Of a stretch of DNA of 22,723 nucleotides, positions 1-8,000 are shown one piece after another. Location of the stretch: the IMG/VR virus record IMGVR_UViG_3300020401_001152, positions 1 to 22,723 of that record; one strand, 5' to 3'. The notes under the pieces are model-generated. The model saw only the letters and a list, made by a program, of their open reading frames with translations. It was not told the origin of the DNA and made no database searches. The translations under genes were made by a program, and so were the position numbers. Positions within the stretch are counted from its first letter, which is position 1. Each line of letters starts with the position of its first letter. The stretch is from a virus.

Positions 1-1
1 C

Positions 2-1024
2 TGTGGTATTGCCGCAGGTAAGACATACGGTTGGGCCAAGAATGCACAATTATTTTCAGTAAGATTATTTGGTGGTGGAACAGCGGCCATGTCAATGAAC
101 GATATATATGATGTAATTAGAGAATGGCATTTAAAAAAGCCTATTGATCCTAACACAGGATTTAGACGTCCTACCATTGTTAATCAAAGTTGGGGATACA
201 GTTGGTACTACAGCAACAATGCTGGTGCAGAATTACAATCAATTTATTTCAAAGGTGTAGATCAAAATATTACACCAGCAAATTTTTCAAGTGCATTTGT
301 AAACTATGGAATGACTGGTACAAGACATCCTACACAAAATAGTTTTGCAGACACAGAACAAGAAATGTTAACTGATGCAGGTATTATCTGTGTTAAGGCG
401 GCAGGCAACGGATATCATCCATGTGCATATGGAGTAGCAGGATCAGGTGAATACGGCAGTGACATTTATAACAGCTATTACACAATAGACCAATACCATA
501 CAGGACAAGGTGTTGCCGCAGGACAACCTGTGTATTATAACAGGCCGAGCTCACCGCATAGCACAGGTACAATATTTGTTGCAAACATGGATTCAGCACA
601 GTATGGTAGTGATGAGAAAGTAAGAGTTGACAGTGAACGTGGACCAAGAATAGATGTTATTGCCGCTGGTGATGATATTTCTAGTGCAACTAGTCAAACA
701 AGCATATACGGAACTAAACAACTTTATCCAGGAAGTTCAACACACTACATGGCTAAGATAGGTGGAACTAGTATGGCGGCTCCACAAATAACAGGAATGG
801 GTGCATTATGGTTACAAGCAAATCCAGGTGGTACTGCACAACAATTCAAAGACTTTTTAAAAAATAATTCTGACGCAACAGCATATGACAGTGGTACAGC
901 AGAAAGCTTCAGTTACAGCAACAGCTATCCACGTTTATATGGTGCTCCTAATAGGGTAGCACACTGGCCTTACAGCAGTCCAAATCCTATTAAATTTAGA
1001 GGTACTAGCGGGAACGATCAATAG
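2..1024 (+). CDS. Subtilisin-like serine protease (S8), 5'-truncated
   Basis: The reading frame is open from the first bases of the window, so the gene starts upstream; about 340 residues are visible. The visible part matches the second half of an S8 subtilase. It opens with CGIAAGK, the segment that normally follows the catalytic His motif (HGTHxAG). It then has VNQSWGY, an oxyanion-hole Asn in AAGNG (codon 407-409) and the nucleophile Ser in GGTSMAAP (codon 770-772). The catalytic Asp and His lie off the window. An in-frame ATG at 89 is internal, because homology extends upstream of it. The gene precedes a run of tail or fibre genes and is followed by a late-type promoter, so a virion-associated protease is likely. 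It could process phage proteins or attack host surface proteins; the sequence does not say which. Confidence 0.85.
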   Translation, partial: CGIAAGKTYGWAKNAQLFSVRLFGGGTAAMSMNDIYDVIREWHLKKPIDPNTGFRRPTIVNQSWGYSWYYSNNAGAELQSIYFKGVDQNITPANFSSAFVNYGMTGTRHPTQNSFADTEQEMLTDAGIICVKAAGNGYHPCAYGVAGSGEYGSDIYNSYYTIDQYHTGQGVAAGQPVYYNRPSSPHSTGTIFVANMDSAQYGSDEKVRVDSERGPRIDVIAAGDDISSATSQTSIYGTKQLYPGSSTHYMAKIGGTSMAAPQITGMGALWLQANPGGTAQQFKDFLKNNSDATAYDSGTAESFSYSNSYPRLYGAPNRVAHWPYSSPNPIKFRGTSGNDQ

Positions 1025-1031
1025 ATAAATA
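1024..1031 (+). promoter_or_regulatory. Late promoter, GATAAATA
   Basis: Exact GATAAATA overlapping the last base of the protease stop codon, 17 nt before the next ATG. It resembles the T4 gp55-dependent late element TATAAATA. A Shine-Dalgarno-like AGGAAG lies between it and the ATG. Confidence 0.7.
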
Positions 1032-1048
1032 TAGTATAGGAAGAGAAA

Positions 1049-1753
1049 ATGGCAGTACAAACAATTAACATAGGAACACTAGCAAACGACGGTACAGGTG
1101 ATGATCTGCGTGAAGCGTTTATTAAGGTTAATCAAAACTTTGATGATTTAGATTTACGTTCTCCAGAATCAACAACTGTTACAAATTTAGGTAATGCTGG
1201 TGAAGGTGTTTTTGCACAAAAAGTCGGTTCTCAACTACAATTAAAGAAACTAGTACAAGGTTCAAATGTAACACTAACTAGTTCTACAACAGGAATTACG
1301 ATTAATGCTACAGGTGGTTTACAACAATTAAACGTTGTTTCCGATAGTGGTAGTATGCAATTAGCAGACGGAGGCACACTTAATATATTTGGTGGTGCAG
1401 GTGCTAATACAAGTGTAAGTGGAAATGTATTAACAATAGCTTCACAGGCTGAAGTCAAGTCAGATACTACTCCAGAACTAGGTGGAAATCTAAATGCTGG
1501 TGGAAATGATATTTCAAACGTAAATACACTTACAGCAAGTAACTTCAGCGGTGCTTTAACTGGTAATGTAACTGGTTTGGTACATGGAGTTGATATTAGA
1601 AACATTGAACCTAATACAGCAGGGTTTGACTTTGGAAGTTTAAGTAATGATGTTAGAGGCTTATCAGATTGGTTAATATACGAAACTGATATAGACTTTG
1701 GAGCAATACTAACACCAGATGCTAGAAACTTTGATGCAGGGGTTTTAAGTTAA
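1049..1753 (+). CDS. Fibre-like virion structural protein
   Basis: A 234-residue protein. Its N-terminus (INIGTLANDGTGDD, then REAFIKVNQNF, residues 6-31) is a module I recognise from tail or fibre proteins of marine T4-like phages. The middle is rich in Gly, Asn, Thr and Ser, with the low-complexity beta pattern of phage fibres, including DTTPELGGNL, NVNTLTASNF and GALTGNVTG (residues about 138-177). There is no signal peptide or membrane segment. It follows a GATAAATA late promoter and a good Shine-Dalgarno, and the next gene starts 9 nt after its stop. The virion role is inferred from composition and neighbours; the exact position in the particle is unknown. Confidence 0.65.
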   Translation: MAVQTINIGTLANDGTGDDLREAFIKVNQNFDDLDLRSPESTTVTNLGNAGEGVFAQKVGSQLQLKKLVQGSNVTLTSSTTGITINATGGLQQLNVVSDSGSMQLADGGTLNIFGGAGANTSVSGNVLTIASQAEVKSDTTPELGGNLNAGGNDISNVNTLTASNFSGALTGNVTGLVHGVDIRNIEPNTAGFDFGSLSNDVRGLSDWLIYETDIDFGAILTPDARNFDAGVLS

Positions 1754-1762
1754 GGATAAAAA

Positions 1763-2638
1763 ATGGCAACACTAACAATTACATCAAACGGTTTACCTAA
1801 TCCGGCGGCATTTGGAAAGCCATTCGGACAAAATGCTTTTTCACCAAGTGCTAACGTTGTATCTGCACAATCTTATAATTATTCATTTACTTATAGAGGT
1901 GGAGAAAATACAAGTAATCCGCAGTTAGTTACATCACTTACTCCATTAGGTATTTTTAATAACGGTGTTGTTTTCTTTAGTCCAAGTGCAGGCGTAGGAC
2001 AAGTTCCTCCAGGATTGGATCCAACATCAGATGCACCAGGAACAGGTTTTGAATACAATGCTGTACAATTTAGAACAAACTACGGCGGAGACGATGCAGG
2101 TGGTTGGCCAGAAACAAATGGTCAGTATCACTATATGTCAGGACAATTTTTAAACTTACCAACGGGTTCATCAGAGTCAACAGCAGGTTGGAGTACATCA
2201 ATGGTAACTAGTGCTTCACCGGCCGCAACATACTACACAGGAACTAACTTTGGCGGTGATCACTTTAGACACGCAGATGGACACAGTAAAATTTTAGGAT
2301 ACTGTTTCGATGGTTATCCTATTTACGGACCTTATGGCTATTCAGACTACAACGATCCAAGTTCAGTAGTAGTTAGAATGACAAGCTCTTATCAGTACTT
2401 TTCAACAGAACCAACAGGTAGAGGATACTTGTATGGTGCCAAAACAGCAGGTACATTTATTAACGATCATGAGTATCAAATAGGTACAGGATTATTAGAT
2501 GAATACAATGGTAGATTTGAAAAAACACCTGAGTATGTAAATGGTACATATTGTTACCATGTTACTGTAGATTCTAGTTTACAGCCCGTATATCCATACA
2601 TTGTTGGGCCTAGCACAAAACAACAAAGAGCATTTTAA
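1763..2638 (+). CDS. YHYH-domain protein, probable virion component
   Basis: A 291-residue protein resembling the YHYH family. Residues about 120-127 contain GQYHYMSG. The second half has the family's ordered motifs: HSKILGYCFDGYPIYGPYGY, then LLDEYNGRFEKTPEY, then NGTYCYHVT and PYIVGP near the C-terminus. In bacteria such proteins are secreted and of uncertain function; the His, Tyr and Cys clusters suggest metal binding, but that is inference. No signal peptide is visible, as expected for a phage structural protein. The ribosome-binding site AAGGAT overlaps the preceding stop codon, so the gene is probably cotranscribed with the fibre-like gene before it. Its place between fibre genes suggests a tail-tip or adhesin-type domain. 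Confidence 0.75.
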   Translation: MATLTITSNGLPNPAAFGKPFGQNAFSPSANVVSAQSYNYSFTYRGGENTSNPQLVTSLTPLGIFNNGVVFFSPSAGVGQVPPGLDPTSDAPGTGFEYNAVQFRTNYGGDDAGGWPETNGQYHYMSGQFLNLPTGSSESTAGWSTSMVTSASPAATYYTGTNFGGDHFRHADGHSKILGYCFDGYPIYGPYGYSDYNDPSSVVVRMTSSYQYFSTEPTGRGYLYGAKTAGTFINDHEYQIGTGLLDEYNGRFEKTPEYVNGTYCYHVTVDSSLQPVYPYIVGPSTKQQRAF

Positions 2639-2652
2639 TAGCCATCAATTCC

Positions 2653-2660
2653 GATAAATA
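2653..2660 (+). promoter_or_regulatory. Late promoter, GATAAATA
   Basis: Exact GATAAATA in the 44-bp gap before the large tail gene, 22 nt before its ATG, followed by the ribosome-binding site AAGGAT. Confidence 0.7.
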
Positions 2661-2682
2661 CTGTAAAGTTTAAGGATTTGAT

Positions 2683-5600
2683 ATGGCAGTACCACAGTGG
2701 ACACAAAATTCAGGATATAAGTTAGCAACTCTACAAGAGAGGGTTACGACTTCTATTACTTTACCTATTGCTCCAGGTTCATCTAGCGGAACAGGATTTG
2801 ACCCTGGTACTACAGAAATCAGTTTTCCTGCACAAAGTAGAATTTCAAATACAACTGTAATAAACATAGAAAAAACATGGACACAGGGTGGTAATCAAGT
2901 TACTTACACTTATCCTATAGCAATCAGAATCCCTACAATTACTGCACTTAATAATAAACGAATTCCTGTTGCTATATTATTGCACGGTGCTGGCGGCAAT
3001 GGTACTAATGAAATAGGTAGTTGGCAAAATTATTTAGGTGATCATATTCTTGTTGCTCCAACTGGTTACAACAATGAATGGAACGTTGCACACGAAAATA
3101 CAAAAGCACCAGATATAGAATTTTTACAAGATTTAATTACACAACTAAAATTGTTTAGTAATGTAGATAACACTAAAATAAGACTAGTTGGTTTTAGTAA
3201 TGGTGCGGCATTGGCTAACAGAGCATACGTACAAATAGATGACACAGCAGTAGATGTTATCTGTACAATAGGTACACAGTTCTTTGACCCTATGTTTAGA
3301 AATGATACATTTTATATTCCATCAGGTGAAACTGGAATTACAACAGCAGAATACAATACTGCAAAAACACCTTACAAGCCTAGAAAGTTTTTAAACATAC
3401 ATGGAACAGCAGATGCAACTATTCCTTATGCAGGTGGTTCACATTCATTTGGTTACAGCTTCTTAGAGGCTCAACAAAGTGTTTATGAAGTAGCAAAGTC
3501 ACAAGGATACACAGGAGCAATAATTCCAGACGTAGGAGGAATATATTACGGTGTAACTGGTGTATATTATTACTCATATCTTGCAGGACAGGTTACACAT
3601 TATAAAACACCAGCAGGACATGGTGTAGAAGATTATATGAAAAACATCATTGGTTTGTTTTTAGGTTACACACAGGAATCTGCTCCAAATATATTTTTAG
3701 AACAAGGTTCAGTAACAGACATTAATTTAAACACAGATGTAATAACACTTATAAGTGGCGAACTTCCACCAGGTATGCGTTTAGTGGATAACAAAGTTGT
3801 TGGTACACCATTTGAAGTATCTAGAGATACAGAGTACGAGTTTGTTTTAAGAGCAAAGAACAATGATGGTGTTAGAGATAGAACACTAAAAATAGAAGTA
3901 CAAGGACCAGACATTCCTGTTTGGACAACAGCAGAAGGTAAACTACCATTAGGACCTAATAATAGTTTTTATATTTTAGATAGTAGTGTTGTAGACTTTC
4001 AACTTTCAGCCATAGATGCAGATTTACCAACAGGACAAACTTTAGAATATTATATTGCAGATCAGGACGGAACGCTACCACCTGGAATAACGCTTACCAC
4101 AGATGGTAAACTAGTAGGTATAGTAGATCCTATATTAGCACTAGATGAAAGAGCTGGTAATGGATTTTACGACTCTGCACAATATGATTCATATGCTTTT
4201 GATTTTGGTATGAGAAGTGCAAACGGTTTTGAAAGTTATTATTATGATACACAGGGATATGATTATGCTATTCCAACACAAAGTCCTAAAAAGTTAAACA
4301 GAACATATGAGTTTACTGTAAGCGTCAGTGATGGCGATACTATAACAAAAAGAAAGTTTCAAATATTTTTAGTAGGTGATGATTTCCTACGTGCAGATAA
4401 TACTATCATGCAAATAGGTACAGGCATATTTACTGCGGACAATACATTCATTAGAACACCTATGTGGTTAACACCTGCGGATTTAGGTTTCAAAAGAGCA
4501 AACAATTATGTAACAATTTTCTTAGATGTGTTTGATCCTAATTCACTTGTAGGAGAATTAAGGTACTTACTAAAATCAACTAATCCAGATAACTCAACAA
4601 GTACAATACCACCAGGTATGTCACTAGATGTAACAACAGGTGAAATTGCTGGCCGTGTTCCTTATATGCCTGCGGTAACCAAAGAATATAAATTTACAGT
4701 TTCAGCACAGAGGTTTATAGATCAAAGTTTGTATGCTGAAAAAGAAAAAACATTTACAGTAAAAATATTAGGTGAAGTTGAAAGCACAATAACTTGGAAT
4801 ACTGCGGCGGCACTTGGTAGCATCAATGCAAACTTTATTAGTACGTTTGCTGTTAGTGCCACAACAACAGTAACTGACACAGCATTATTGTATGACGTGA
4901 CAACAGGTACTTTACCACCAGGATTAAAACTCAACCATAACGGTGAAATAGTTGGTAAGGTTAGACAATTTGCTGAAGGAACCAATTTAGGATTGACAAC
5001 TATAGATGCAAATGATTTTAGTTTGGACGGTGGTACTACAAGTATTGATAGAAAATTCAATTTCACTGTAAGAGCTAGAGATAGATTTGGATTTAGTGCA
5101 ACCACTAGAGAATTTAATATAATTGTAAGTGATCCAGACAACGTAACGTATAGTAACCTCTACGTAAAACCCCTTCTTAAAGCTACACAGAGGTCTGCAT
5201 ACAGCAACTTCATTGGTGACCCTAACGTGTTTACACCCTCATCAATTTATAGACCAAATGACGCAGAATTTGGTTTACAAAAAGAAGTTAAGATGCTTGT
5301 ATATTCTGGATTGGAAACAAAAGAGATAAGAAACTATATTGCGGCAACTAGACTTAACCATAAAAGAAAAAGATTTAAAATGGGCGAAATCAAAACAGCC
5401 GTTGCTAAGAAGTCAGGAACCAACACAACTATATATGAAGTAGTTTACGTTGAAGTAATTGACCCAAGTGATATAAACAGTGGTACATTAAAAGTTAGAA
5501 CAAAGGATACTATTAGAAGTAATAGAAAAATTACTGTTGATAGTGTAGAATATGAAACAAGAGATGATGCATCTAAGGAAGGTGCAGGGTTGGCAGTATT

Positions 5601-6165
5601 TACTATTGTTAACTCCATTGGTAGAAATGTTATAGTTAGGGCGTTCGGAAATGATCTTTCTATTTTAGCTAGAAACGGTGGTAGCATAATTGTTGATGCT
5701 AATGGTATTATACAGGTTACTACTAGAACTGGTACTACTCTAACTGCTGGGCAAATTGCAACTACTTCTAGTGATCCGTTTAGATTTAGACCAGATGGTA
5801 CACCTATTAAAGTTTCAAGTACTGCGGTAAACGTAAGTGATCCAAATGATCAAAGTAGATACATTAGCAACATAACAAATATGCGTGATAATTTAAGCAA
5901 AGTAGGTACTACAGAACAGAACTTCTTGCCTTTATGGATGTCAACTGCACAGACCAATTCAGTTGAAGAATTAGGCTATGTAACTGCTATACCGCTATGC
6001 TATTGTAAGCCAGGTACAAGTGCCCAAATACTATTAAATATACAGAATAACGGGTTTGATTTCCGTCAATTAGACTTCGAAATTGACAGATATATCATAG
6101 ATAATACAACAGGAAACAGCAACGAGCAATATATTCCTTTCGGGAATTATAGCTTTAATGTTTAA
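2683..6165 (+). CDS. Giant tail protein with esterase domain and Ig-like repeats
   Basis: A 1160-residue protein. Residues about 90-330 form an alpha/beta-hydrolase of the LpqC/feruloyl-esterase type: an oxyanion-region motif VAILLHGAGGNG, nucleophile elbow GFSNGA (Ser172), acid HGTADATIP (Asp244) and GHGVED (His313). It is followed by at least four He_PIG-like putative Ig modules, each with an LPPG or IPPG core followed by a G-x-(I/L/V)-x-G-type strand (near residues 361, 466, 644 and 745). The C-terminal third (about 830-1160) is a separate domain I cannot name, with a basic patch HKRKR. No signal peptide is seen. A GATAAATA promoter and AAGGAT precede the ATG. Known logic: He_PIG modules are common spacers in surface and phage proteins. 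Inference: the esterase may deacylate host surface glycans during adsorption. Confidence 0.8.
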   Translation: MAVPQWTQNSGYKLATLQERVTTSITLPIAPGSSSGTGFDPGTTEISFPAQSRISNTTVINIEKTWTQGGNQVTYTYPIAIRIPTITALNNKRIPVAILLHGAGGNGTNEIGSWQNYLGDHILVAPTGYNNEWNVAHENTKAPDIEFLQDLITQLKLFSNVDNTKIRLVGFSNGAALANRAYVQIDDTAVDVICTIGTQFFDPMFRNDTFYIPSGETGITTAEYNTAKTPYKPRKFLNIHGTADATIPYAGGSHSFGYSFLEAQQSVYEVAKSQGYTGAIIPDVGGIYYGVTGVYYYSYLAGQVTHYKTPAGHGVEDYMKNIIGLFLGYTQESAPNIFLEQGSVTDINLNTDVITLISGELPPGMRLVDNKVVGTPFEVSRDTEYEFVLRAKNNDGVRDRTLKIEVQGPDIPVWTTAEGKLPLGPNNSFYILDSSVVDFQLSAIDADLPTGQTLEYYIADQDGTLPPGITLTTDGKLVGIVDPILALDERAGNGFYDSAQYDSYAFDFGMRSANGFESYYYDTQGYDYAIPTQSPKKLNRTYEFTVSVSDGDTITKRKFQIFLVGDDFLRADNTIMQIGTGIFTADNTFIRTPMWLTPADLGFKRANNYVTIFLDVFDPNSLVGELRYLLKSTNPDNSTSTIPPGMSLDVTTGEIAGRVPYMPAVTKEYKFTVSAQRFIDQSLYAEKEKTFTVKILGEVESTITWNTAAALGSINANFISTFAVSATTTVTDTALLYDVTTGTLPPGLKLNHNGEIVGKVRQFAEGTNLGLTTIDANDFSLDGGTTSIDRKFNFTVRARDRFGFSATTREFNIIVSDPDNVTYSNLYVKPLLKATQRSAYSNFIGDPNVFTPSSIYRPNDAEFGLQKEVKMLVYSGLETKEIRNYIAATRLNHKRKRFKMGEIKTAVAKKSGTNTTIYEVVYVEVIDPSDINSGTLKVRTKDTIRSNRKITVDSVEYETRDDASKEGAGLAVFTIVNSIGRNVIVRAFGNDLSILARNGGSIIVDANGIIQVTTRTGTTLTAGQIATTSSDPFRFRPDGTPIKVSSTAVNVSDPNDQSRYISNITNMRDNLSKVGTTEQNFLPLWMSTAQTNSVEELGYVTAIPLCYCKPGTSAQILLNIQNNGFDFRQLDFEIDRYIIDNTTGNSNEQYIPFGNYSFNV

Positions 6166-6169
6166 CGTG

Positions 6170-6177
6170 GATAAATA
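6170..6177 (+). promoter_or_regulatory. Late promoter, GATAAATA
   Basis: Exact GATAAATA just after the stop of the giant tail gene and 22 nt before the next ATG. A GAGAGGAAC ribosome-binding site follows. Confidence 0.7.
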
Positions 6178-6199
6178 TATACACTAGAGAGGAACAAAA

Positions 6200-6766
6200 A
6201 TGGCAAGTAATATTAGTACTACAGGTGTTGACGCAACATTTCCTATAGCAGGTCAGGATAATGACTCGCAAGGATTCAGAAATAATTTCAACACTATTAA
6301 GAACAACTTTACAGCGGCCAAAAGTGAAATAGAAGCACTACAGACTGATACTGCAAAGTTAAATGCCGCAAACAACTTTCTAGGTAATGACGTTAGCGGA
6401 GCAAACTTAATAGCTAACACTGAAAAAGTATATCCAGGTGGAACTGTAACAAGTCCACAAAACGTATCATTTACAAATGGTAACTATCAAACATTTACTA
6501 TTGGTAATTCAATTACACTTACATTTGCTGATTGGCCAACAAACAACAAAGTAGGTAAGATTAGACTAGTGTTGTTAGACACACTAGGTGACAGTACTGC
6601 AAGAACAGTAACTTGGGCAACATCAGGTGGTGGAACAATTAAATATGGTCCAGGCTTTCCAAGTCCTTGTGTAGTAAGTTCAAATGTCAACCCAATGGTA
6701 TTAGACTTTTGGACTGCTGATGGTGGAACTACTGTATTTGCTGAGTACGTTGGCGTCTTTAGTTAA
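6200..6766 (+). CDS. Small fibre-like virion protein
   Basis: A 188-residue protein. Residues about 22-48 (NDSQGFRNNFNTIKNNF and the following helix) resemble in pattern the N-terminal module of the fibre-like protein at 1049: a G-x-x-x-R-x-x-F-x-x-I/V-x-x-N-F type signature. This suggests a shared attachment domain. The rest (about 75-188) is Thr, Gly, Asn and Val rich beta sequence with repeated TFTIGNSITLTF-like strands and ends in EYVGVFS, a typical fibre-tip style. It has no membrane segment or catalytic motif. It has its own late promoter and a strong ribosome-binding site, and it closes the tail block. The assignment rests on module similarity and context, not on a specific family match. 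Confidence 0.6.
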   Translation: MASNISTTGVDATFPIAGQDNDSQGFRNNFNTIKNNFTAAKSEIEALQTDTAKLNAANNFLGNDVSGANLIANTEKVYPGGTVTSPQNVSFTNGNYQTFTIGNSITLTFADWPTNNKVGKIRLVLLDTLGDSTARTVTWATSGGGTIKYGPGFPSPCVVSSNVNPMVLDFWTADGGTTVFAEYVGVFS

Positions 6767-6783
6767 TAACACAGGATTAAATT

Positions 6784-7008
6784 ATGGATCATCCGTTAGG
6801 CGAAGATACTGCTAATCTCTCAGATGAACAATTAGACGAAAAGATTGTTCTACTTACAAAGAAATTTTTTCAAACAAGAAACCCAGATGCCAAAGGGCAA
6901 ATAAACTTACTACTCGATATGTATAAGTTGGAGCGTCATACCCGTATAGAGAAAAAACGGTTAAACGGATCCAATTCAGATCTTGACAAATTAATCAACA
7001 TCGAGTAA
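6784..7008 (+). CDS. Small uncharacterised protein
   Basis: A 74-residue, mostly helical and charged protein. It starts 17 nt after the fibre-like gene, behind a weak AGGATT ribosome-binding site. The sequence LSDEQLDEKIVLLTKKFFQ followed by INLLLDMYKLERHTRIEKKR predicts two amphipathic helices with no membrane segment, signal or Cys. I do not recognise a family. The proximity suggests late co-expression with the fibre gene before it. The end of the gene carries the -35 element of a possible promoter for the next gene. It could be a small chaperone or scaffold-type protein, but nothing in the sequence demonstrates that. Confidence 0.6.
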   Translation: MDHPLGEDTANLSDEQLDEKIVLLTKKFFQTRNPDAKGQINLLLDMYKLERHTRIEKKRLNGSNSDLDKLINIE

Positions 7009-7011
7009 AAT
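6983..7011 (+). promoter_or_regulatory. Possible sigma70-type promoter
   Basis: TTGACA at 6983-6988, a 17-bp spacer, and TAAAAT at 7006-7011. A second hexamer, TATAAT, lies at 7011-7016 but with an unfavourable 22-bp spacer. A start about 7 nt downstream would fall on the ATG at 7018, giving a nearly leaderless mRNA. No good ribosome-binding site is seen, so this is tentative. Confidence 0.4.
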
Positions 7012-7017
7012 ATAATA

Positions 7018-7539
7018 ATGCTGATGAAAACTGACGAACTAGGTATACCACGATTCTCTAATAAGGACTTACTCGATATGATCTATACAGGACATATTGA
7101 TAAGTGTCATGTGGTACTGTGTGATCCAAGTGATGACATAGAAAAGTTCAATCAACACGCAAAAGAAAATGGTATAGATACATTAAAGAAATACGTTCCG
7201 TTAGATGTTGATAAAAATACATTTGATGGTGTATGTCAAAGTGAATGGTTTATGCCTGATGAATATAAGGAGATGGATGTTGCCAATTATGTAATTGGTA
7301 AATGTAAAACTCCAGAAGAAATCCAAAGAGTAGAAGAAGAATTTAGAGAATTTGAAAAAAGAGATATGCTCAATTTATTACGTTATATGGTATATTTGGT
7401 AAACTATATGCGTGAGAACAAAATTGTATGGGGAGTAGGACGTGGCAGTAGTACGGCTAGTTATGTGCTATTCTTAATTGGAATACATAAGATCAACTCA
7501 ATCCAGTTTGGACTAGACTGGCGTGAGTTCCTTAGATAA
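7018..7539 (+). CDS. DnaE-like stub (Pol III alpha fragment homolog)
   Basis: A 173-residue protein whose C-terminus resembles the palm-entry segment of bacterial DNA polymerase III alpha (C-family). VWGVGRGSSTASYVLFLIG (residues about 137-155) matches the DnaE signature GPGRGSxxGSLVxYxLxI, and FGLDWREFLR matches the following LLFERFLN. In true DnaE the catalytic PDFDxDF aspartates come a few residues later, but here the protein stops exactly at that point. The PHP and polymerase cores are absent. No frameshift is needed: the stop codon overlaps a late promoter and the next gene starts soon after, so it looks like a finished small protein and not a decayed gene. Function unknown; decoy, regulator or clamp/tau partner are guesses. 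The start could be ATG 7018 or 7024. Confidence 0.65.
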   Translation: MLMKTDELGIPRFSNKDLLDMIYTGHIDKCHVVLCDPSDDIEKFNQHAKENGIDTLKKYVPLDVDKNTFDGVCQSEWFMPDEYKEMDVANYVIGKCKTPEEIQRVEEEFREFEKRDMLNLLRYMVYLVNYMRENKIVWGVGRGSSTASYVLFLIGIHKINSIQFGLDWREFLR

Positions 7540-7542
7540 ATA
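7535..7542 (+). promoter_or_regulatory. Late promoter, GATAAATA
   Basis: Exact GATAAATA overlapping the stop codon of the DnaE-like gene, 22 nt before ATG 7565, followed by TATAAT and the ribosome-binding site AGGAG. Confidence 0.7.
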
Positions 7543-7564
7543 CGTATATAATAGGAGAAACGTT

Positions 7565-7996
7565 ATGGCAGTAAAACAAAGCGGTCGTAAGCAATATAAA
7601 ACCATGCAAGGCAAAGCTATTGACATGGATTTGCTTAGACAAAGAAATGAACTTACTCCGGCTGTAGGAAATGCTCGTGTAAATGCACGTGGTGATGAAT
7701 TAGGCCCAGGTGGTAAGATTATTAAAAAACGCGAAGATGTTTTAGCAGAGTACTATAGAGATCATCCTCAAGCTGTTCCGGATGAAATTCCAGGACAAGG
7801 TGTTGTAAGTGCTGACGAAGAAACTTCAGTTGCACAAGAAAAAGTTGCTGAAGAAAAAGTTGCACCTGCAAAAAAGGCTTCATCAAAGAAGTCAGCAATA
7901 GAAGATGAGATGGCAGAGATTGACCAAGAAGCAGTAGATACAGGTACTGAGTGGGTTGAAGATGCCGATGGTAATTTTGTAAAAAAAGGAAAATAG
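7565..7996 (+). CDS. Charged conserved phage protein, possible virion component
   Basis: A 143-residue protein. I chose ATG 7565 because AGGAG precedes it and the GATAAATA promoter lies 22 nt upstream; a GTG at 7523 in the same frame would begin inside the previous gene and upstream of that promoter. The N-terminal part (KQSGRKQYKTMQGKAIDMD, RNELTPAVGN, ARGDELGPGGKI) looks like a conserved block of marine T4-like phages whose function I do not know. The C-terminal half is low complexity, rich in Glu, Lys and Ala (VAQEKVAEEKVAPAKKA), and probably disordered. It has no membrane segment. The late promoter suggests a structural or assembly role. Confidence 0.6.
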   Translation: MAVKQSGRKQYKTMQGKAIDMDLLRQRNELTPAVGNARVNARGDELGPGGKIIKKREDVLAEYYRDHPQAVPDEIPGQGVVSADEETSVAQEKVAEEKVAPAKKASSKKSAIEDEMAEIDQEAVDTGTEWVEDADGNFVKKGK

Positions 7997-8000
7997 GAAT

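Noticed and set aside
1231-1605. Long minus-strand open frames opposite the structural genes
   Set aside because: They lie opposite clear plus-strand genes, have no ribosome-binding sites and show no recognisable protein motifs. phoH is the only supported minus-strand gene.
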